Source of the DNA: Trichomonas vaginalis G3
Lineage: Eukaryota > Parabasalia > Trichomonadida > Trichomonadidae
Direction: 5' to 3'
DNA length: 64,000 nucleotides
Assembly: GCF_026262505.1 (NCBI RefSeq)
Contig: NC_067207.1
Location: 29,480,082 to 29,544,081, forward strand
Shown piece after piece: positions 1 through 13,300 of this stretch; the stretch's first letter is position 1, and each line of letters starts with the position of its first letter. A program made the position numbers and the translations under genes. Below the pieces are notes generated by a model. It had not been told where the DNA came from. It was given only the letters and a program-made list of their open reading frames with translations, and did no database searches.

Positions 1-422
1 CCTATAACAGGAAAAGGTGTCATACAAGGAATGTCTATTCCATTGACATTAAGCACACCAATCTTATATATTGTTTCAAACTTAGGTTCAAAGTGTTATT
101 CGAATGTCGACAGAAACTATTATGACCAAAAGATACTTATGCGTATAACAATACTTTCTCTGCTGGTTTGCCTATTGTTCATTCGAATGCAGAATTTTCA
201 ACCTTAGTGAACTCAAACACTTTGGCAAGTATAACGTTGACATTAGTTGACGCAAACTTTGTTCCTGTAAAACTTTTATGTCCTATGTATTTGTCAATGA
301 CGGCAGAAAGTTTCGAATTGGAAGATGCAACTGGTGAAAGTATTGTATTACAAGAACAACTTCAACAACAAATAGCTCAAGAACAACAAATGCAACAAAT
401 GGAACAACAAAGTCAAGAATAA
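1..422 (+). pseudogene. Minor capsid (penton-like) protein, C-terminal part
   Basis: This is the 3' part of a Maverick structural gene whose 5' part lies left of the window. It matches the gene at 44,308-45,112 of Mav-B. The visible protein is rich in short beta-prone stretches and ends in a glutamine-rich tail made of repeated QQQIAQEQQ-like units. Its place beside the major capsid gene and its size in Mav-B (about 265 residues) suggest the minor capsid or penton protein of Polintons, but no diagnostic motif is visible. It is lightly broken. The function is inferred from position. Confidence 0.5.
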
Positions 423-454
423 AAAAAATAATATTTTTTTTTATTTTTATAAAA

Positions 455-1690
455 ATGTACAGAATAGATGTTTCAGATTTTTATGACTTCCAAGCATTCA
501 GAAATATGTGTCCATTTAGAGACTATAACAAAGCAGTCGAGAATTTGAAACGTTTAGTCATTTATGTTGACTCTGCCCCAGAATGTTATGTCATGAAAGA
601 ATGGGATGTTGTCTTTAACAAACCAAGAGCAACAATAGTGTCTGAACAAGAATGTAGACAGAAACTTAAGAAAATAAAAGTTGTACAAGTTGGAATGAAG
701 ATGTTAGATGCTTGGGATATCTTATTGTCAAAGTTAGAAGATTTTTCAGTTCGAGGTATAAAGTTTTATACACCTTCTCCAAACTTCTATTCTATCTTCA
801 CTGGATATAAATATGAACAAGTAGAATGGAAAGAAAATATTATAGAAGCTTGGTTAGACCATGTCAAAGAAATTATATGCAATGGAAACGAAAAGGTTTA
901 TGAGTATATCTTATGTTGGTTTGCAAACATCTTACAACATCCAAGTGCTAAAAATGAAACTGCTCTCATTATAATTGGAAAACAAGGAACAGGTAAGAAC
1001 ACATTCTTTACAGATATCTTGTGCAAACTGTTAGAAGGTTATTCGAATCCGAATATGACAAACTTAGAAAACATCTGTGGCAAGTTTAACTCCTCAATAG
1101 AGAATATGAAACTTATAGTTTGCAATGAACTTCAAAGTATAGATACAACAAAAGTTTTGAACTCAGATGCTTTGAAGAGTCTTATAACAGACAAAGTTGG
1201 AGTTGTTGAAAGAAAGTATAAAGACCAAAGAGTTTGTGAAAATGTTGCAAACTTCATTATGGTTTCAAACAATGCTGTTCCGATGAAGTTAGAAAGTTCT
1301 GACAGAAGATATGTAGTTGTCAGAACGTCAGATTCTCATATGCAAGATACAGAATATTTTGACGACTTAGCAGAAACTTTGACATCTGACTTTTACAACC
1401 ACTTGTTCTCATATTTCATGACATTAGATATTTCTAAGTTCAATCCAAGACAAATTCCACATACCGAAGAGAGACAAACATTGTTAGAAGCAAACAAGAG
1501 TGTATATGAACTGTTCATAGATGAAACTGACTTTGAGTGTTTAGATGAAAGGTCATTGTACGATTCGTATAAACAATATTGCCAAGAGTATGGTTATATG
1601 ACAGCGTCTAAACGAACATTCTTGGCAAATGTCAAAAGTCTTTTAGACGTACAGAATGGTGTATATACAAAGAAAAATTTTTCTGAGTAA
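455..1690 (+). CDS. Superfamily 3 (D5-like) DNA helicase
   Basis: This 411-residue frame looks whole. It is an AAA+ SF3 replicative helicase of the kind found in Polintons, virophages and large DNA viruses. The Walker A motif GKQGTGKNT lies near residue 170. A Walker B-like stretch (KLIVCNELQ) lies near 221, motif C (NFIMVSNN) near 265, and the arginine-containing SSDRRYVVV follows at once. The C-terminal 100 residues resemble the winged-helix tail of D5-type proteins. It would unwind DNA for the element's own polymerase. No primase domain is apparent in the N-terminal 150 residues. The start is preceded by the TTTTTAT leader typical of this element. The frame at 1,727 follows closely on the same strand. 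The Mav-B homologue at 43,046-44,279 is broken. Confidence 0.85.
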   Translation: MYRIDVSDFYDFQAFRNMCPFRDYNKAVENLKRLVIYVDSAPECYVMKEWDVVFNKPRATIVSEQECRQKLKKIKVVQVGMKMLDAWDILLSKLEDFSVRGIKFYTPSPNFYSIFTGYKYEQVEWKENIIEAWLDHVKEIICNGNEKVYEYILCWFANILQHPSAKNETALIIIGKQGTGKNTFFTDILCKLLEGYSNPNMTNLENICGKFNSSIENMKLIVCNELQSIDTTKVLNSDALKSLITDKVGVVERKYKDQRVCENVANFIMVSNNAVPMKLESSDRRYVVVRTSDSHMQDTEYFDDLAETLTSDFYNHLFSYFMTLDISKFNPRQIPHTEERQTLLEANKSVYELFIDETDFECLDERSLYDSYKQYCQEYGYMTASKRTFLANVKSLLDVQNGVYTKKNFSE

Positions 1691-1726
1691 ATTTTAAAAA
1701 AATATTTTTTTTATCCGATAGAAAAG

Positions 1727-2146
1727 ATGACGAAATTCATCTCAGTCAACAAGTACATGTCAGGACTTAAAGAAGAACTAGACCCATTCACATATTTGAA
1801 TGTTTACTTCTACCATTTTGAAAAGTCTACATTTGACAAAGTTTGGAACATCGAACCAGTTAAGTTTGCTATTGTGACTAAAAATGGTGCGAAATTTGAA
1901 GACTTAGACATAGAAGGTTTGTTAACAGTCAAAGAAAGTTTTGACAGAAGGTTTTCAAACCTTAAAGAAGGTAAAGCATACAAACTTGTTATACCTTATG
2001 AACCAAAGAAAGCAGACGACTATGAATATTATGAGTCTAAGATAGTTGAAGTTCAAGGTAAATTGGGTAAAAAGATTTTAGAGTCTAAGCCAGTGTTTAC
2101 TCCTAAAGAGGAAGAGAACATTGACATTGACCCAGAAATGTTCTAA
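1727..2146 (+). CDS. Small Maverick protein of unknown function (139 aa)
   Basis: An intact 139-residue frame lies 36 bp after the helicase on the same strand, behind a TTTTTTAT leader. I do not recognise a family. The N-terminal half is rich in aromatic residues and the C-terminal half is charged, ending in an acidic tail (EEENIDIDPEMF). Its constant place next to the helicase in both elements (compare 42,591-43,008) suggests a replication accessory role such as single-strand DNA binding. That is a guess from position only. Confidence 0.6.
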   Translation: MTKFISVNKYMSGLKEELDPFTYLNVYFYHFEKSTFDKVWNIEPVKFAIVTKNGAKFEDLDIEGLLTVKESFDRRFSNLKEGKAYKLVIPYEPKKADDYEYYESKIVEVQGKLGKKILESKPVFTPKEEENIDIDPEMF

Positions 2147-2162
2147 AAATAAAATTTTATTT

Positions 2163-2615
2163 TTACATGTCAAATTTCTTTTTCTCTGGAACTGGTTCAG
2201 GTTCTTTCTTCTCTTCTTCTACTTTCTTTTCTTTCTTTTCTTTCTTCTTCTTTTCTGGTGGAGTTATGTCAAATTTCTCCGAACCATATTTATGTAAAAG
2301 TTCTTTGTCCTTTAATAGCTCTTCTATTCTGTTTTCTATTTCATCTTCAAGAACAGCGCATGTGTCTTCTTTGCATTCTAAGAACTTTTGTTGGACTTCA
2401 TCTTTCCAATCGGCGTCATCTCTGTCAACAAGTCTGTCATTGACAAATTTTAAGACTGCTCTTTGTAATGTTTTATGGTTCTTGTCATATTCCCAGAAAC
2501 AGAACTTTAGAACAAATTCACCTTTCTTGTTTACACTATGTAAGATTTTATGGTCGACAGATGTTTTGCTGTCAAAAAGTTTGTCTCGAATATAGATAGC
2601 GAAATCGCTAGACAT
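2163..2615 (-). CDS. Maverick protein with Lys/Glu-rich tail (150 aa)
   Basis: An intact 150-residue frame on the minus strand, divergent from the packaging ATPase gene at 2,652. The two starts share a 36-bp AT-rich gap carrying TTTTTA-type leaders in both directions. The first 110 residues look globular (MSSDFAIYIRDKLFDS at the start). The last 40 are almost only K, E and P, as in a disordered tail. No known family is recognised. The Mav-B counterpart at 42,131-42,573 is broken. Pairing with the ATPase gene in both elements hints at a packaging or virion role. Confidence 0.6.
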   Translation of the reverse strand: MSSDFAIYIRDKLFDSKTSVDHKILHSVNKKGEFVLKFCFWEYDKNHKTLQRAVLKFVNDRLVDRDDADWKDEVQQKFLECKEDTCAVLEDEIENRIEELLKDKELLHKYGSEKFDITPPEKKKKEKKEKKVEEEKKEPEPVPEKKKFDM

Positions 2616-2651
2616 TTTCTAAAAGATAAAAATTTTAATTTTTCTAAAAAT

Positions 2652-3527
2652 ATGTTAGAAAAAAAGTTTGCTGACATTGACAAGAAATTTGAGAATGTTT
2701 TAAATAAGAACAAGAGGAAGTTAGAAAATGCTCAGATAAAGCCTATACATGACAAGTTCTTATTTGCTCAGAATGGTATAACAGGTCTAATTGCACCACC
2801 TGGGTCTGGTAAGACTTTCACTTATCTTAAAATGGCTGCACAACAACAAGAACTAGATGAGAAGAACCCATTCTATGAGTTAGTTGTTATTTATAGTACT
2901 TCTGGTCAATTTGACCAAACCGTCAATTCGTTCAAAGATATTATAAAGAAGTCTAAGTTAGTATGTATAAAGGATACTGAGTTGTTAGATTGGATAAAGA
3001 AGTACCAAAGAAGAGTTTTGAAGTATAATGCTATAAATGAGTATGTCAATTCGAAGTTTAAAGACCCAAATGAGGAAATGCAGAGAATATTAGAGAAGAA
3101 ACACTTCAGAAACAAACAGAAAGAGATAGAATACATTTCGAAGAAATTGCAATCGTACGATTGGAAAACGTACCCTCATAGATGTCTTCTTATCTTAGAT
3201 GATTTCGCCTCTCATCCTTTGTTAAAGAATAGAGAACAAGACATGTGTCGAATTCTTAAGAAGCTCAGACACTTTCACATCTCAGTCGTAATATGTGTAC
3301 AGACAGCCAAGAGTTTAAGTAAGGATGTTAAAAGAATACTTACTGACATTATACTTTTCCCCGGATTGTCCGAAGACGATTTCATGGAACTTATGAAAGA
3401 GTCCATGGCAGGTAAGTTTGACAGACATGAACTCTGGGAGAAGTATAAAGTCATACAAGACCCTCATACTTCTTTCAGAATTCATATCTACGCAAACAAA
3501 GTTCAAATTGTAAAAAGTCAAGCTTGA
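2652..3527 (+). CDS. A32/FtsK-HerA-type genome-packaging ATPase
   Basis: A P-loop ATPase of about 292 residues, taken to pump element DNA into capsids. Walker A is APPGSGKT near residue 50. Walker B is CLLILDDFA near residue 180, followed by a sensor-like VVICVQTAKS. This layout and size fit the Polinton/virophage packaging ATPases. I prefer the start at 2,652 over the upstream ATG at 2,550. The latter would overlap the divergent gene, whereas 2,652 follows the AATTTTTCTAAAAAT leader and gives the usual length. The frame looks whole here. The Mav-B homologue (41,221-42,094) is broken. It converges with the KilA-N gene. Confidence 0.82.
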   Translation: MLEKKFADIDKKFENVLNKNKRKLENAQIKPIHDKFLFAQNGITGLIAPPGSGKTFTYLKMAAQQQELDEKNPFYELVVIYSTSGQFDQTVNSFKDIIKKSKLVCIKDTELLDWIKKYQRRVLKYNAINEYVNSKFKDPNEEMQRILEKKHFRNKQKEIEYISKKLQSYDWKTYPHRCLLILDDFASHPLLKNREQDMCRILKKLRHFHISVVICVQTAKSLSKDVKRILTDIILFPGLSEDDFMELMKESMAGKFDRHELWEKYKVIQDPHTSFRIHIYANKVQIVKSQA

Positions 3528-3543
3528 AAAATAAATGGTTCAT

Positions 3544-4350
3544 CTACCCTACTTGTTTGAAGTTGTCAAAATACTCTGTTATTTTTTCCTTTAACAATGG
3601 CAAATCTTCTTTGAAGGTAAGTATTGTACAACCTTTCATATCATAGTGTGTTTGAGGTAACGTATCTTGAACTATTTGTTTCACATCTTCATTCGGTGTC
3701 ATTGAAATCGGTAAGTTTTCGCGATAGAACCAATTTCTGTCAGATTTGTAAATCTTAGCAAGGTCGTAAAAGCTTTTGGTGTTTCTTCTGACTAAATGCA
3801 ACATAACCATATCTCTGTCTTCTTCATTTTCCATCTCTTCAGTATAAATCATATACTTATAGTTCTTTTCCTTTCCTTTTGGTACTGAACGTGGTATTCT
3901 TTTCTGAATGCTTTTGTCTTTTGCTTCAAGCTTGTTTTCCATCTCTTCACGTTCTTGTCTATGAATTTCGTCAAGAAGTCTGTAAATATTCCAAGCATAA
4001 CGAGCTGAAGCCCACATTGCAACAGCATTTACAAGAAGTCTATGTACATAATATCCTCTCAAACCGTTTGGCAATTTTTCACGATTTTCGTACGGAATCT
4101 CTTCTCTCGGTTTTCCGAGGGAAGCAATCATATGAGGAAATTCTTCTAAAAGTTCTTTTGTCTGTTGGTTTTCAAACCAATGATATGCTTGCTTTGTAGA
4201 ACGAAGAGCATTCAAAATACTTTGCATTTGGTACATATCGTCTTTGACCGAACGAATGAGACGTAACTGTTTGTTATATTGTATGTATTCGTATTCTTCA
4301 TTTATAGCTTCATGGACTATAACTGTTGTTGTGTTCTCTGTTGTTGACAT
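3544..4350 (-). CDS. KilA-N domain protein (Bro-like)
   Basis: A protein of about 268 residues with a KilA-N DNA-binding domain in its first 150 residues. The KilA-N core is visible as YHWFENQQTKELL and, further on, YYVHRLLVNAVAMWASARYA. A charged helical linker and a C-terminal domain of about 110 residues shared with the Mav-B copy follow. KilA-N proteins of phages and large DNA viruses bind DNA and are often regulatory. The start is placed at 4,350 because the more upstream ATG belongs to the TTTTTATTTTGTATGTAAAGA leader seen before other genes, where it is not a start. The gene ends 16 bp from the convergent ATPase gene. The satellite array begins just upstream of it. Confidence 0.75.
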   Translation of the reverse strand: MSTTENTTTVIVHEAINEEYEYIQYNKQLRLIRSVKDDMYQMQSILNALRSTKQAYHWFENQQTKELLEEFPHMIASLGKPREEIPYENREKLPNGLRGYYVHRLLVNAVAMWASARYAWNIYRLLDEIHRQEREEMENKLEAKDKSIQKRIPRSVPKGKEKNYKYMIYTEEMENEEDRDMVMLHLVRRNTKSFYDLAKIYKSDRNWFYRENLPISMTPNEDVKQIVQDTLPQTHYDMKGCTILTFKEDLPLLKEKITEYFDNFKQVG

Positions 4351-4375
4351 ATCTGTCTTTACATACAAAATAAAA

Positions 4376-7300
4376 AAATATTTTATAAAAAACTAACTTT
4401 ATTTTTACATTATGACACGAAGTGAAGATTTGCACTTCGTCAAATTTTATAAAAAATTAGCGTTATTTTTACATTATGACACGAAGTGAAGATTTGCACT
4501 TCGTCAAATTTTATAAAAAATTAGCGTTATTTTTACATTATGACACGAAGTGAAGATTTGCACTTCGTCAAATTTTATAAAAAATTAGCGTTATTTTTAC
4601 ATTATGACACGAAGTGAAGATTTGCACTTCGTCAAATTTTATAAAAAAGCTTTATTTTTACATTATGACACGAAGTGAAGATTTGCACTTCGTCAAATTT
4701 TATAAAAAATTAGCGTTATTTTTACATTATGACACGAAGTGAAGATTTGCACTTCGTCAAATTTTATAAAAAATTAGCGTTATTTTTACATTATGACACG
4801 AAGTGAAGATTTGCACTTCGTCAAATTTTATAAAAAATTAGCGTTATTTTTACATTATGACACGAAGTGAAGATTTGCACTTCGTCAAATTTTATAAAAA
4901 ATTAGCGTTATTTTTACATTATGACACGAAGTGAAGATTTGCACTTCGTCAAATTTTATAAAAAACTAACTTTATTTTTACATTATGACACGAAGTGAAG
5001 ATTTGCACTTCGTCAAATTTTATAAAAAATTAGCGTTATTTTTACATTATGACACGAAGTGAAGATTTGCACTTCGTCAAATTTTATAAAAAATTAGCGT
5101 TATTTTTACATTATGACACGAAGTGAAGATTTGCACTTCGTCAAATTTTATAAAAAATTAGCGTTATTTTTACATTATGACACGAAGTGAAGATTTGCAC
5201 TTCGTCAAATTTTATAAAAAATTAGCGTTATTTTTACATTATGACACGAAGTGAAGATTTGCACTTCGTCAAATTTTATAAAAAATTAGCGTTATTTTTA
5301 CATTATGACACGAAGTGAAGATTTGCACTTCGTCAAATTTTATAAAAAACTAACTTTATTTTTACATTATGACACGAAGTGAAGATTTGCACTTCGTCAA
5401 ATTTTATAAAAAATTAGCGTTATTTTTACATTATGACACGAAGTGAAGATTTGCACTTCGTCAAATTTTATAAAAAATTAGCGTTATTTTTACATTATGA
5501 CACGAAGTGAAGATTTGCACTTCGTCAAATTTTATAAAAAATTAGCGTTATTTTTACATTATGACACGAAGTGAAGATTTGCACTTCGTCAAATTTTATA
5601 AAAAATTAGCGTTATTTTTACATTATGACACGAAGTGAAGATTTGCACTTCGTCAAATTTTATAAAAAATTAGCGTTATTTTTACATTATGACACGAAGT
5701 GAAGATTTGCACTTCGTCAAATTTTATAAAAAATTAGCGTTATTTTTACATTATGACACGAAGTGAAGATTTGCACTTCGTCAAATTTTATAAAAAATTA
5801 GCGTTATTTTTACATTATGACACGAAGTGAAGATTTGCACTTCGTCAAATTTTATAAAAAATTAGCGTTATTTTTACATTATGACACGAAGTGAAGATTT
5901 GCACTTCGTCAAATTTTATAAAAAACTAACTTTATTTTTACATTATGACACGAAGTGAAGATTTGCACTTCGTCAAATTTTATAAAAAATTAGCGTTATT
6001 TTTACATTATGACACGAAGTGAAGATTTGCACTTCGTCAAATTTTATAAAAAATTAGCTTATTTTTACATTATGACACGAAGTGAAGATTTGCACTTCGT
6101 CAAATTTTATAAAAAATTAGCGTTATTTTTACATTATGACACGAAGTGAAGATTTGCACTTCGTCAAATTTTATAAAAAATTAGCGTTATTTTTACATTA
6201 TGACACGAAGTGAAGATTTGCACTTCGTCAAATTTTATAAAAAATTAGCGTTATTTTTACATTATGACACGAAGTGAAGATTTGCACTTCGTCAAATTTT
6301 ATAAAAAATTAGCGTTATTTTTACATTATGACACGAAGTGAAGATTTGCACTTCGTCAAATTTTATAAAAAACTAACTTTATTTTTACATTATGACACGA
6401 AGTGAAGATTTGCACTTCGTCAAATTTTATAAAAACTAACTTTATTTTTACATTATGACACGAAGTGAAGATTTGCACTTCGTCAAATTTTATAAAAAAT
6501 ACTTTATTTTTACATTATGACACGAAGTGAAGATTTGCACTTCGTCAAATTTTATAAAAAATTAGCGTTATTTTTACATTATGACACGAAGTGAAGATTT
6601 GCACTTCGTCAAATTTTATAAAAAATTAGCGTTATTTTTACATTATGACACGAAGTGAAGATTTGCACTTCGTCAAATTTTATAAAAAATTAGCGTTATT
6701 TTTACATTATGACACGAAGTGAAGATTTGCACTTCGTCAAATTTTATAAAAAATTAGCGTTATTTTTACATTATGACACGAAGTGAAGATTTGCACTTCG
6801 TCAAATTTTATAAAAAACTAACTTTATTTTTACATTATGACACGAAGTGAAGATTTGCACTTCGTCAAATTTTATAAAAAATTAGCGTTATTTTTACATT
6901 ATGACACGAAGTGAAGATTTGCACTTCGTCAAATTTTATAAAAAATTAGCGTTATTTTTACATTATGACACGAAGTGAAGATTTGCACTTCGTCAAATTT
7001 TATAAAAAATTAGCGTTATTTTTACATTATGACACGAAGTGAAGATTTGCACTTCGTCAAATTTTATAAAAAATTAAGCGTTATTTTTACATTATGACAC
7101 GAAGTGAAGATTTGCACTTCGTCAAATTTTATAAAAATTAGCGTTATTTTTACATTATGACACGAAGTGAAGATTTGCACTTCGTCAAATTTTATAAAAA
7201 TTAGCGTTATTTTTACATTATGACACGAAGTGAAGATTTGCACTTCGTCAAATTTTATAAAAAATTAGCGTTATTTTTACATTATGACACGAAGTGAAGA

Positions 7301-10300
7301 TTTGCACTTCGTCAAATTTTATAAAAAATTAGCTTTATTTTTACATTATGACACGAAGTGAAGATTTGCACTTCGTCAAATTTTATAAAAAATTAGCGTT
7401 ATTTTTACATTATGACACGAAGTGAAGATTTGCACTTCGTCAAATTTTATAAAAAATTAGCGTTATTTTTACATTATGACACGAAGTGAAGATTTGCACT
7501 TCGTCAAATTTTATAAAAAATTAGCGTTATTTTTACATTATGACACGAAGTGAAGATTTGCACTTCGTCAAATTTTATAAAAAATTACGTTATTTTTACA
7601 TTATGACACGAAGTGAAGATTTGCACTTCGTCAAATTTTATAAAAAATTAGCGTTATTTTTACATTATGACACGAAGTGAAGATTTGCACTTCGTCAAAT
7701 TTTATAAAAAATTAGCGTTATTTTTACATTATGACACGAAGTGAAGATTTGCACTTCGTCAAATTTTATAAAAAATTAGCGTTATTTTTACATTATGACA
7801 CGAAGTGAAGATTTGCACTTCGTCAAATTTTATAAAAAATTAGCGTTATTTTTACATTATGACACGAAGTGAAGATTTGCACTTCGTCAAATTTTATAAA
7901 AAATTAGCGTTATTTTTACATTATGACACGAAGTGAAGATTTGCACTTCGTCAAATTTTATAAAAAATTACTTTATTTTTACATTATGACACGAAGTGAA
8001 GATTTGCACTTCGTCAAATTTTATAAAAATTAACTTTATTTTTACATTATGACACGAAGTGAAGATTTGCACTTCGTCAAATTTTATAAAAAATTAGCGT
8101 TATTTTTACATTATGACACGAAGTGAAGATTTGCACTTCGTCAAATTTTATAAAAAATTAGCGTTATTTTTACATTATGACACGAAGTGAAGATTTGCAC
8201 TTCGTCAAATTTTATAAAAAATTAGCGTTTTTTTACATTATGACACGAAGTGAAGATTTGCACTTCGTCAAATTTTATAAAAAATTAGCGTTATTTTTAC
8301 ATTATGACACGAAGTGAAGATTTGCACTTCGTCAAATTTTATAAAAAATTAGCGTTATTTTTACATTATGACACGAAGTGAAGATTTGCACTTCGTCAAA
8401 TTTTATAAAAAATTAGCGTTATTTTTACATTATGACACGAAGTGAAGATTTGCACTTCGTCAAATTTTATAAAAACTAACTTTATTTTTACATTATGACA
8501 CGAAGTGAAGATTTGCACTTCGTCAAATTTTATAAAAAATTAGCGTTATTTTTACATTATGACACGAAGTGAAGATTTGCACTTCGTCAAATTTTATAAA
8601 AAATTAGCGTTATTTTTACATTATGACACGAAGTGAAGATTTGCACTTCGTCAAATTTTATAAAAAATTAGCGTTATTTTTACATTATGACACGAAGTGA
8701 AGATTTGCTTCGTTTTTTATTTAGCGTTATTTTTACATTATGACACGAAGTGAAGATTTGCACTTCGTCAAATTTTATAAAAATTAGCGTTATTTTTACA
8801 TTATGACACGAAGTGAAGATTTGCACTTCGTCAAATTTTATAAAAAATTAGCGTTATTTTTACATTATGACACGAAGTGAAGATTTGCACTTCGTCAAAT
8901 TTTATAAAAACTAACTTTATTTTTACATTATGACACGAAGTGAAGATTTGCACTTCGTCAAATTTTATAAAAAACTAACTTTATTTTTACATTATGACAC
9001 GAAGTGAAGATTTGCACTTCGTCAAATTTTATAAAAAACTAACTTTATTTTTACATTATGACACGAAGTGAAGATTTGCACTTCGTCAAATTTTATAAAA
9101 AACTAACTTATTTTTACATTATGACACGAAGTGAAGATTTGCACTTCGTCAAATTTTATAAAAATTAGCGTTATTTTTACATTATGACACGAAGTGAAGA
9201 TTTGCACTTCGTCAAATTTTATAAAAAATTAGCGTTATTTTTACATTATGACACGAAGTGAAGATTTGCACTTCGTCAAATTTTATAAAAAATTAGCGTT
9301 ATTTTTACATTATGACACGAAGTGAAGATTTGCACTTCGTCAAATTTTATAAAAAATTAGCGTTATTTTTACATTATGACACGAAGTGAAGATTTGCACT
9401 TCGTCAAATTTTATAAAAAATTAGCGTTATTTTTACATTATGACACGAAGTGAAGATTTGCACTTCGTCAAATTTTATAAAAAATTAGCGTTATTTTTAC
9501 ATTATGACACGAAGTGAAGATTTGCACTTCGTCAAATTTTATAAAAAATTAGCGTTATTTTTACATTATGACACGAAGTGAAGATTTGCACTTCGTCAAA
9601 TTTTATAAAAAATTAGCGTTATTTTTACATTATGACACGAAGTGAAGATTTGCACTTCGTCAAATTTTATAAAAATTAGCGTTATTTTTACATTATGACA
9701 CGAAGTGAAGATTTGCACTTCGTCAAATTTTATAAAAAATTAGCGTTATTTTTACATTATGACACGAAGTGAAGATTTGCACTTCGTCAAATTTTATAAA
9801 AAATTAGCGTTATTTTTACATTATGACACGAAGTGAAGATTTGCACTTCGTCAAATTTTATAAAAAATTAGCTTTATTTTTACATTATGACACGAAGTGA
9901 AGATTTGCACTTCGTCAAATTTTATAAAAAACTAACTTTATTTTTACATTATGACACGAAGTGAAGATTTGCACTTCGTCAAATTTTATAAAAAACTAAC
10001 TTTATTTTTACATTATGACACGAAGTGAAGATTTGCACTTCGTCAAATTTTATAAAAAATTAGCGTTATTTTTACATTATGACACGAAGTGAAGATTTGC
10101 ACTTCGTCAAATTTTATAAAAAACTAACTTTATTTTTACATTATGACACGAAGTGAAGATTTGCACTTCGTCAAATTTTATAAAAAACTAACTTTATTTT
10201 TACATTATGACACGAAGTGAAGATTTGCACTTCGTCAAATTTTATAAAAAACTAACGTTATTTTTACATTATGACACGAAGTGAAGATTTGCACTTCGTC

Positions 10301-13300
10301 AAATTTTATAAAAAATTACGTTATTTTTACATTATGACACGAAGTGAAGATTTGCACTTCGTCAAATTTTATAAAAAATTAGCGTTATTTTTACATTATG
10401 ACACGAAGTGAAGATTTGCACTTCGTCAAATTTTATAAAAAATTAGCGTTATTTTTACATTATGACACGAAGTGAAGATTTGCACTTCGTCAAATTTTAT
10501 AAAAAATTAGCGTTATTTTTACATTATGACACGAAGTGAAGATTTGCACTTCGTCAAATTTTATAAAAAATTAGCGTTATTTTTACATTATGACACGAAG
10601 TGAAGATTTGCACTTCGTCAAATTTTATAAAAAAACTTTATTTTTACATTATGACACGAAGTGAAGATTTGCACTTCGTCAAATTTTAAAAAAATTAGCG
10701 TTATTTTTACATTATGACACGAAGTGAAGATTTGCACTTCGTCAAATTTTATAAAAAATTATTATTTTTACATTATGACACGAAGTGAAGATTTGCACTT
10801 CGTCAAATTTTATAAAAAATTAGCGTTATTTTTACATTATGACACGAAGTGAAGATTTGCACTTCGTCAAATTTTATAAAAAAACGTTATTTTTACATTA
10901 TGACACGAAGTGAAGATTTGCACTTCGTCAAATTTTATAAAAAATTAGCGTTATTTTTACATTATGACACGAAGTGAAGATTTGCACTTCGTCAAATTTT
11001 ATAAAAAATTAGCGTTATTTTTACATTATGACACGAAGTGAAGATTTGCACTTCGTCAAATTTTATAAAAAATTAGCGTTATTTTTACATTATGACACGA
11101 AGTGAAGATTTGCACTTCGTCAAATTTTATAAAAAATTAGCGTTATTTTTACATTATGACACGAAGTGAAGATTTGCACTTCGTCAAATTTTATAAAAAA
11201 TTAGCGTTATTTTTACATTATGACACGAAGTGAAGATTTGCACTTCGTCAAATTTTATAAAAAATTAGCGTTATTTTTACATTATGACACGAAGTGAAGA
11301 TTTGCACTTCGTCAAATTTTATAAAAAATTAGCGTTATTTTTACATTATGACACGAAGTGAAGATTTGCACTTCGTCAAATTTTATAAAATTAGCGTTAT
11401 TTTTACATTATGACACGAAGTGAAGATTTGCACTTCGTCAAATTTTATAAAAAATTAAGCGTTATTTTTACATTATGACACGAAGTGAAGATTTGCACTT
11501 CGTCAAATTTTATAAAAAATTAGCGTTATTTTTACATTATGACACGAAGTGAAGATTTGCACTTCGTCAAATTTTATAAAAAATTAGCGTTATTTTTACA
11601 TTATGACACGAAGTGAAGATTTGCACTTCGTCAAATTTTTAAAAAACTAACTTTATTTTTACATTATGACACGAAGTGAAGATTTGCACTTCGTCAAATT
11701 TTATAAAAAACTAACTTTATTTTTACATTATGACACGAAGTGAAGATTTGCACTTCGTCAAATTTTATAAAAAACTAACTTTATTTTTACATTATGACAC
11801 GAAGTGAAGATTTGCACTTCGTCAAATTTTATAAAAAACTAACTTTATTTTTACATTATGACACGAAGTGAAGATTTGCACTTCGTCAAATTTTATAAAA
11901 AAACTAACTTTATTTTTACATTATGACACGAAGTGAAGATTTGCACTTCGTCAAATTTTATAAAAAATTAGCGTTATTTTTACATTATGACACGAAGTGA
12001 AGATTTGCACTTCGTCAAATTTTATAAAAAAACTAACTTTATTTTACATTATGACACGAAGTGAAGATTTGCACTTCGTCAAATTTTATAAAAATTAGCG
12101 TTATTTTTACATTATGACACGAAGTGAAGATTTGCACTTCGTCAAATTTTATAAAAATTAGCGTTATTTTTACATTATGACACGAGTGAAGATTTGCACT
12201 TCGTCAAATTTTATAAAAAATTAGCGTTATTTTTACATTATGACACGAAGTGAAGATTTGCACTTCGTCAAATTTTATAAAAAATTAGCGTTATTTTTAC
12301 TTATGACACGAAGTGAAGATTTGCACTTCGTCAAATTTTATAAAAAATTAGCGTTATTTTTACATTATGACACGAAGTGAAGATTTGCACTTCGTCAAAT
12401 TTTATAAAAAATTAGCGTTATTTTTACATTATGACACGAAGTGAAGATTTGCACTTCGTCAAATTTTTATAAAAAATTAGCGTTATTTTTACATTATGAC
12501 ACGAAGTGAAGATTTGCACTTCGTCAAATTTTATAAAAAAATTAGCGTTATTTTTACATTATGACACGAAGTGAAGATTTGCACTTCGTCAAATTTTATA
12601 AAAATTAGCGTTATTTTTACATTATGACACGAAGTGAAGATTTGCACTTCGTCAAATTTTATAAAAAATTAGCGTTATTTTTACATTATGACACGAAGTG
12701 AAGATTTGCACTTCGTCAAATTTTATAAAAAACTAACTTTATTTTTACATTATGACACGAAGTGAAGATTTGCACTTCGTCAAATTTTATAAAAAATTAG
12801 CGTTATTTTTACATTATGACACGAAGTGAAGATTTGCACTTCGTCAAATTTTATAAAAAATTAGCGTTATTTTTACATTATGACACGAAGTGAAGATTTG
12901 CACTTCGTCAAATTTTATAAAAAATTAGCGTTATTTTTACATTATGACACGAAGTGAAGATTTGCACTTCGTCAAATTTTATAAAAAATTAGCGTTATTT
13001 TTACATTATGACACGAAGTGAAGATTTGCACTTCGTCAAATTTTATAAAAAACTAACTTTATTTTTACATTATGACACGAAGTGAAGATTTGCACTTCGT
13101 CAAATTTTATAAAAAATTAGCGTTATTTTTACATTATGACACGAAGTGAAGATTTGCACTTCGTCAAATTTTATAAAAAACTAACTTTATTTTTACATTA
13201 TGACACGAAGTGAAGATTTGCACTTCGTCAAATTTTATAAAAAACTAACTTTATTTTTACATTATGACACGAAGTGAAGATTTGCACTTCGTCAAATTTT

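Noticed and set aside
2550-2651. Upstream start for the packaging ATPase
   Set aside because: It would overlap the divergent 150-aa gene, whereas the ATG at 2,652 has the usual leader and gives the family length.
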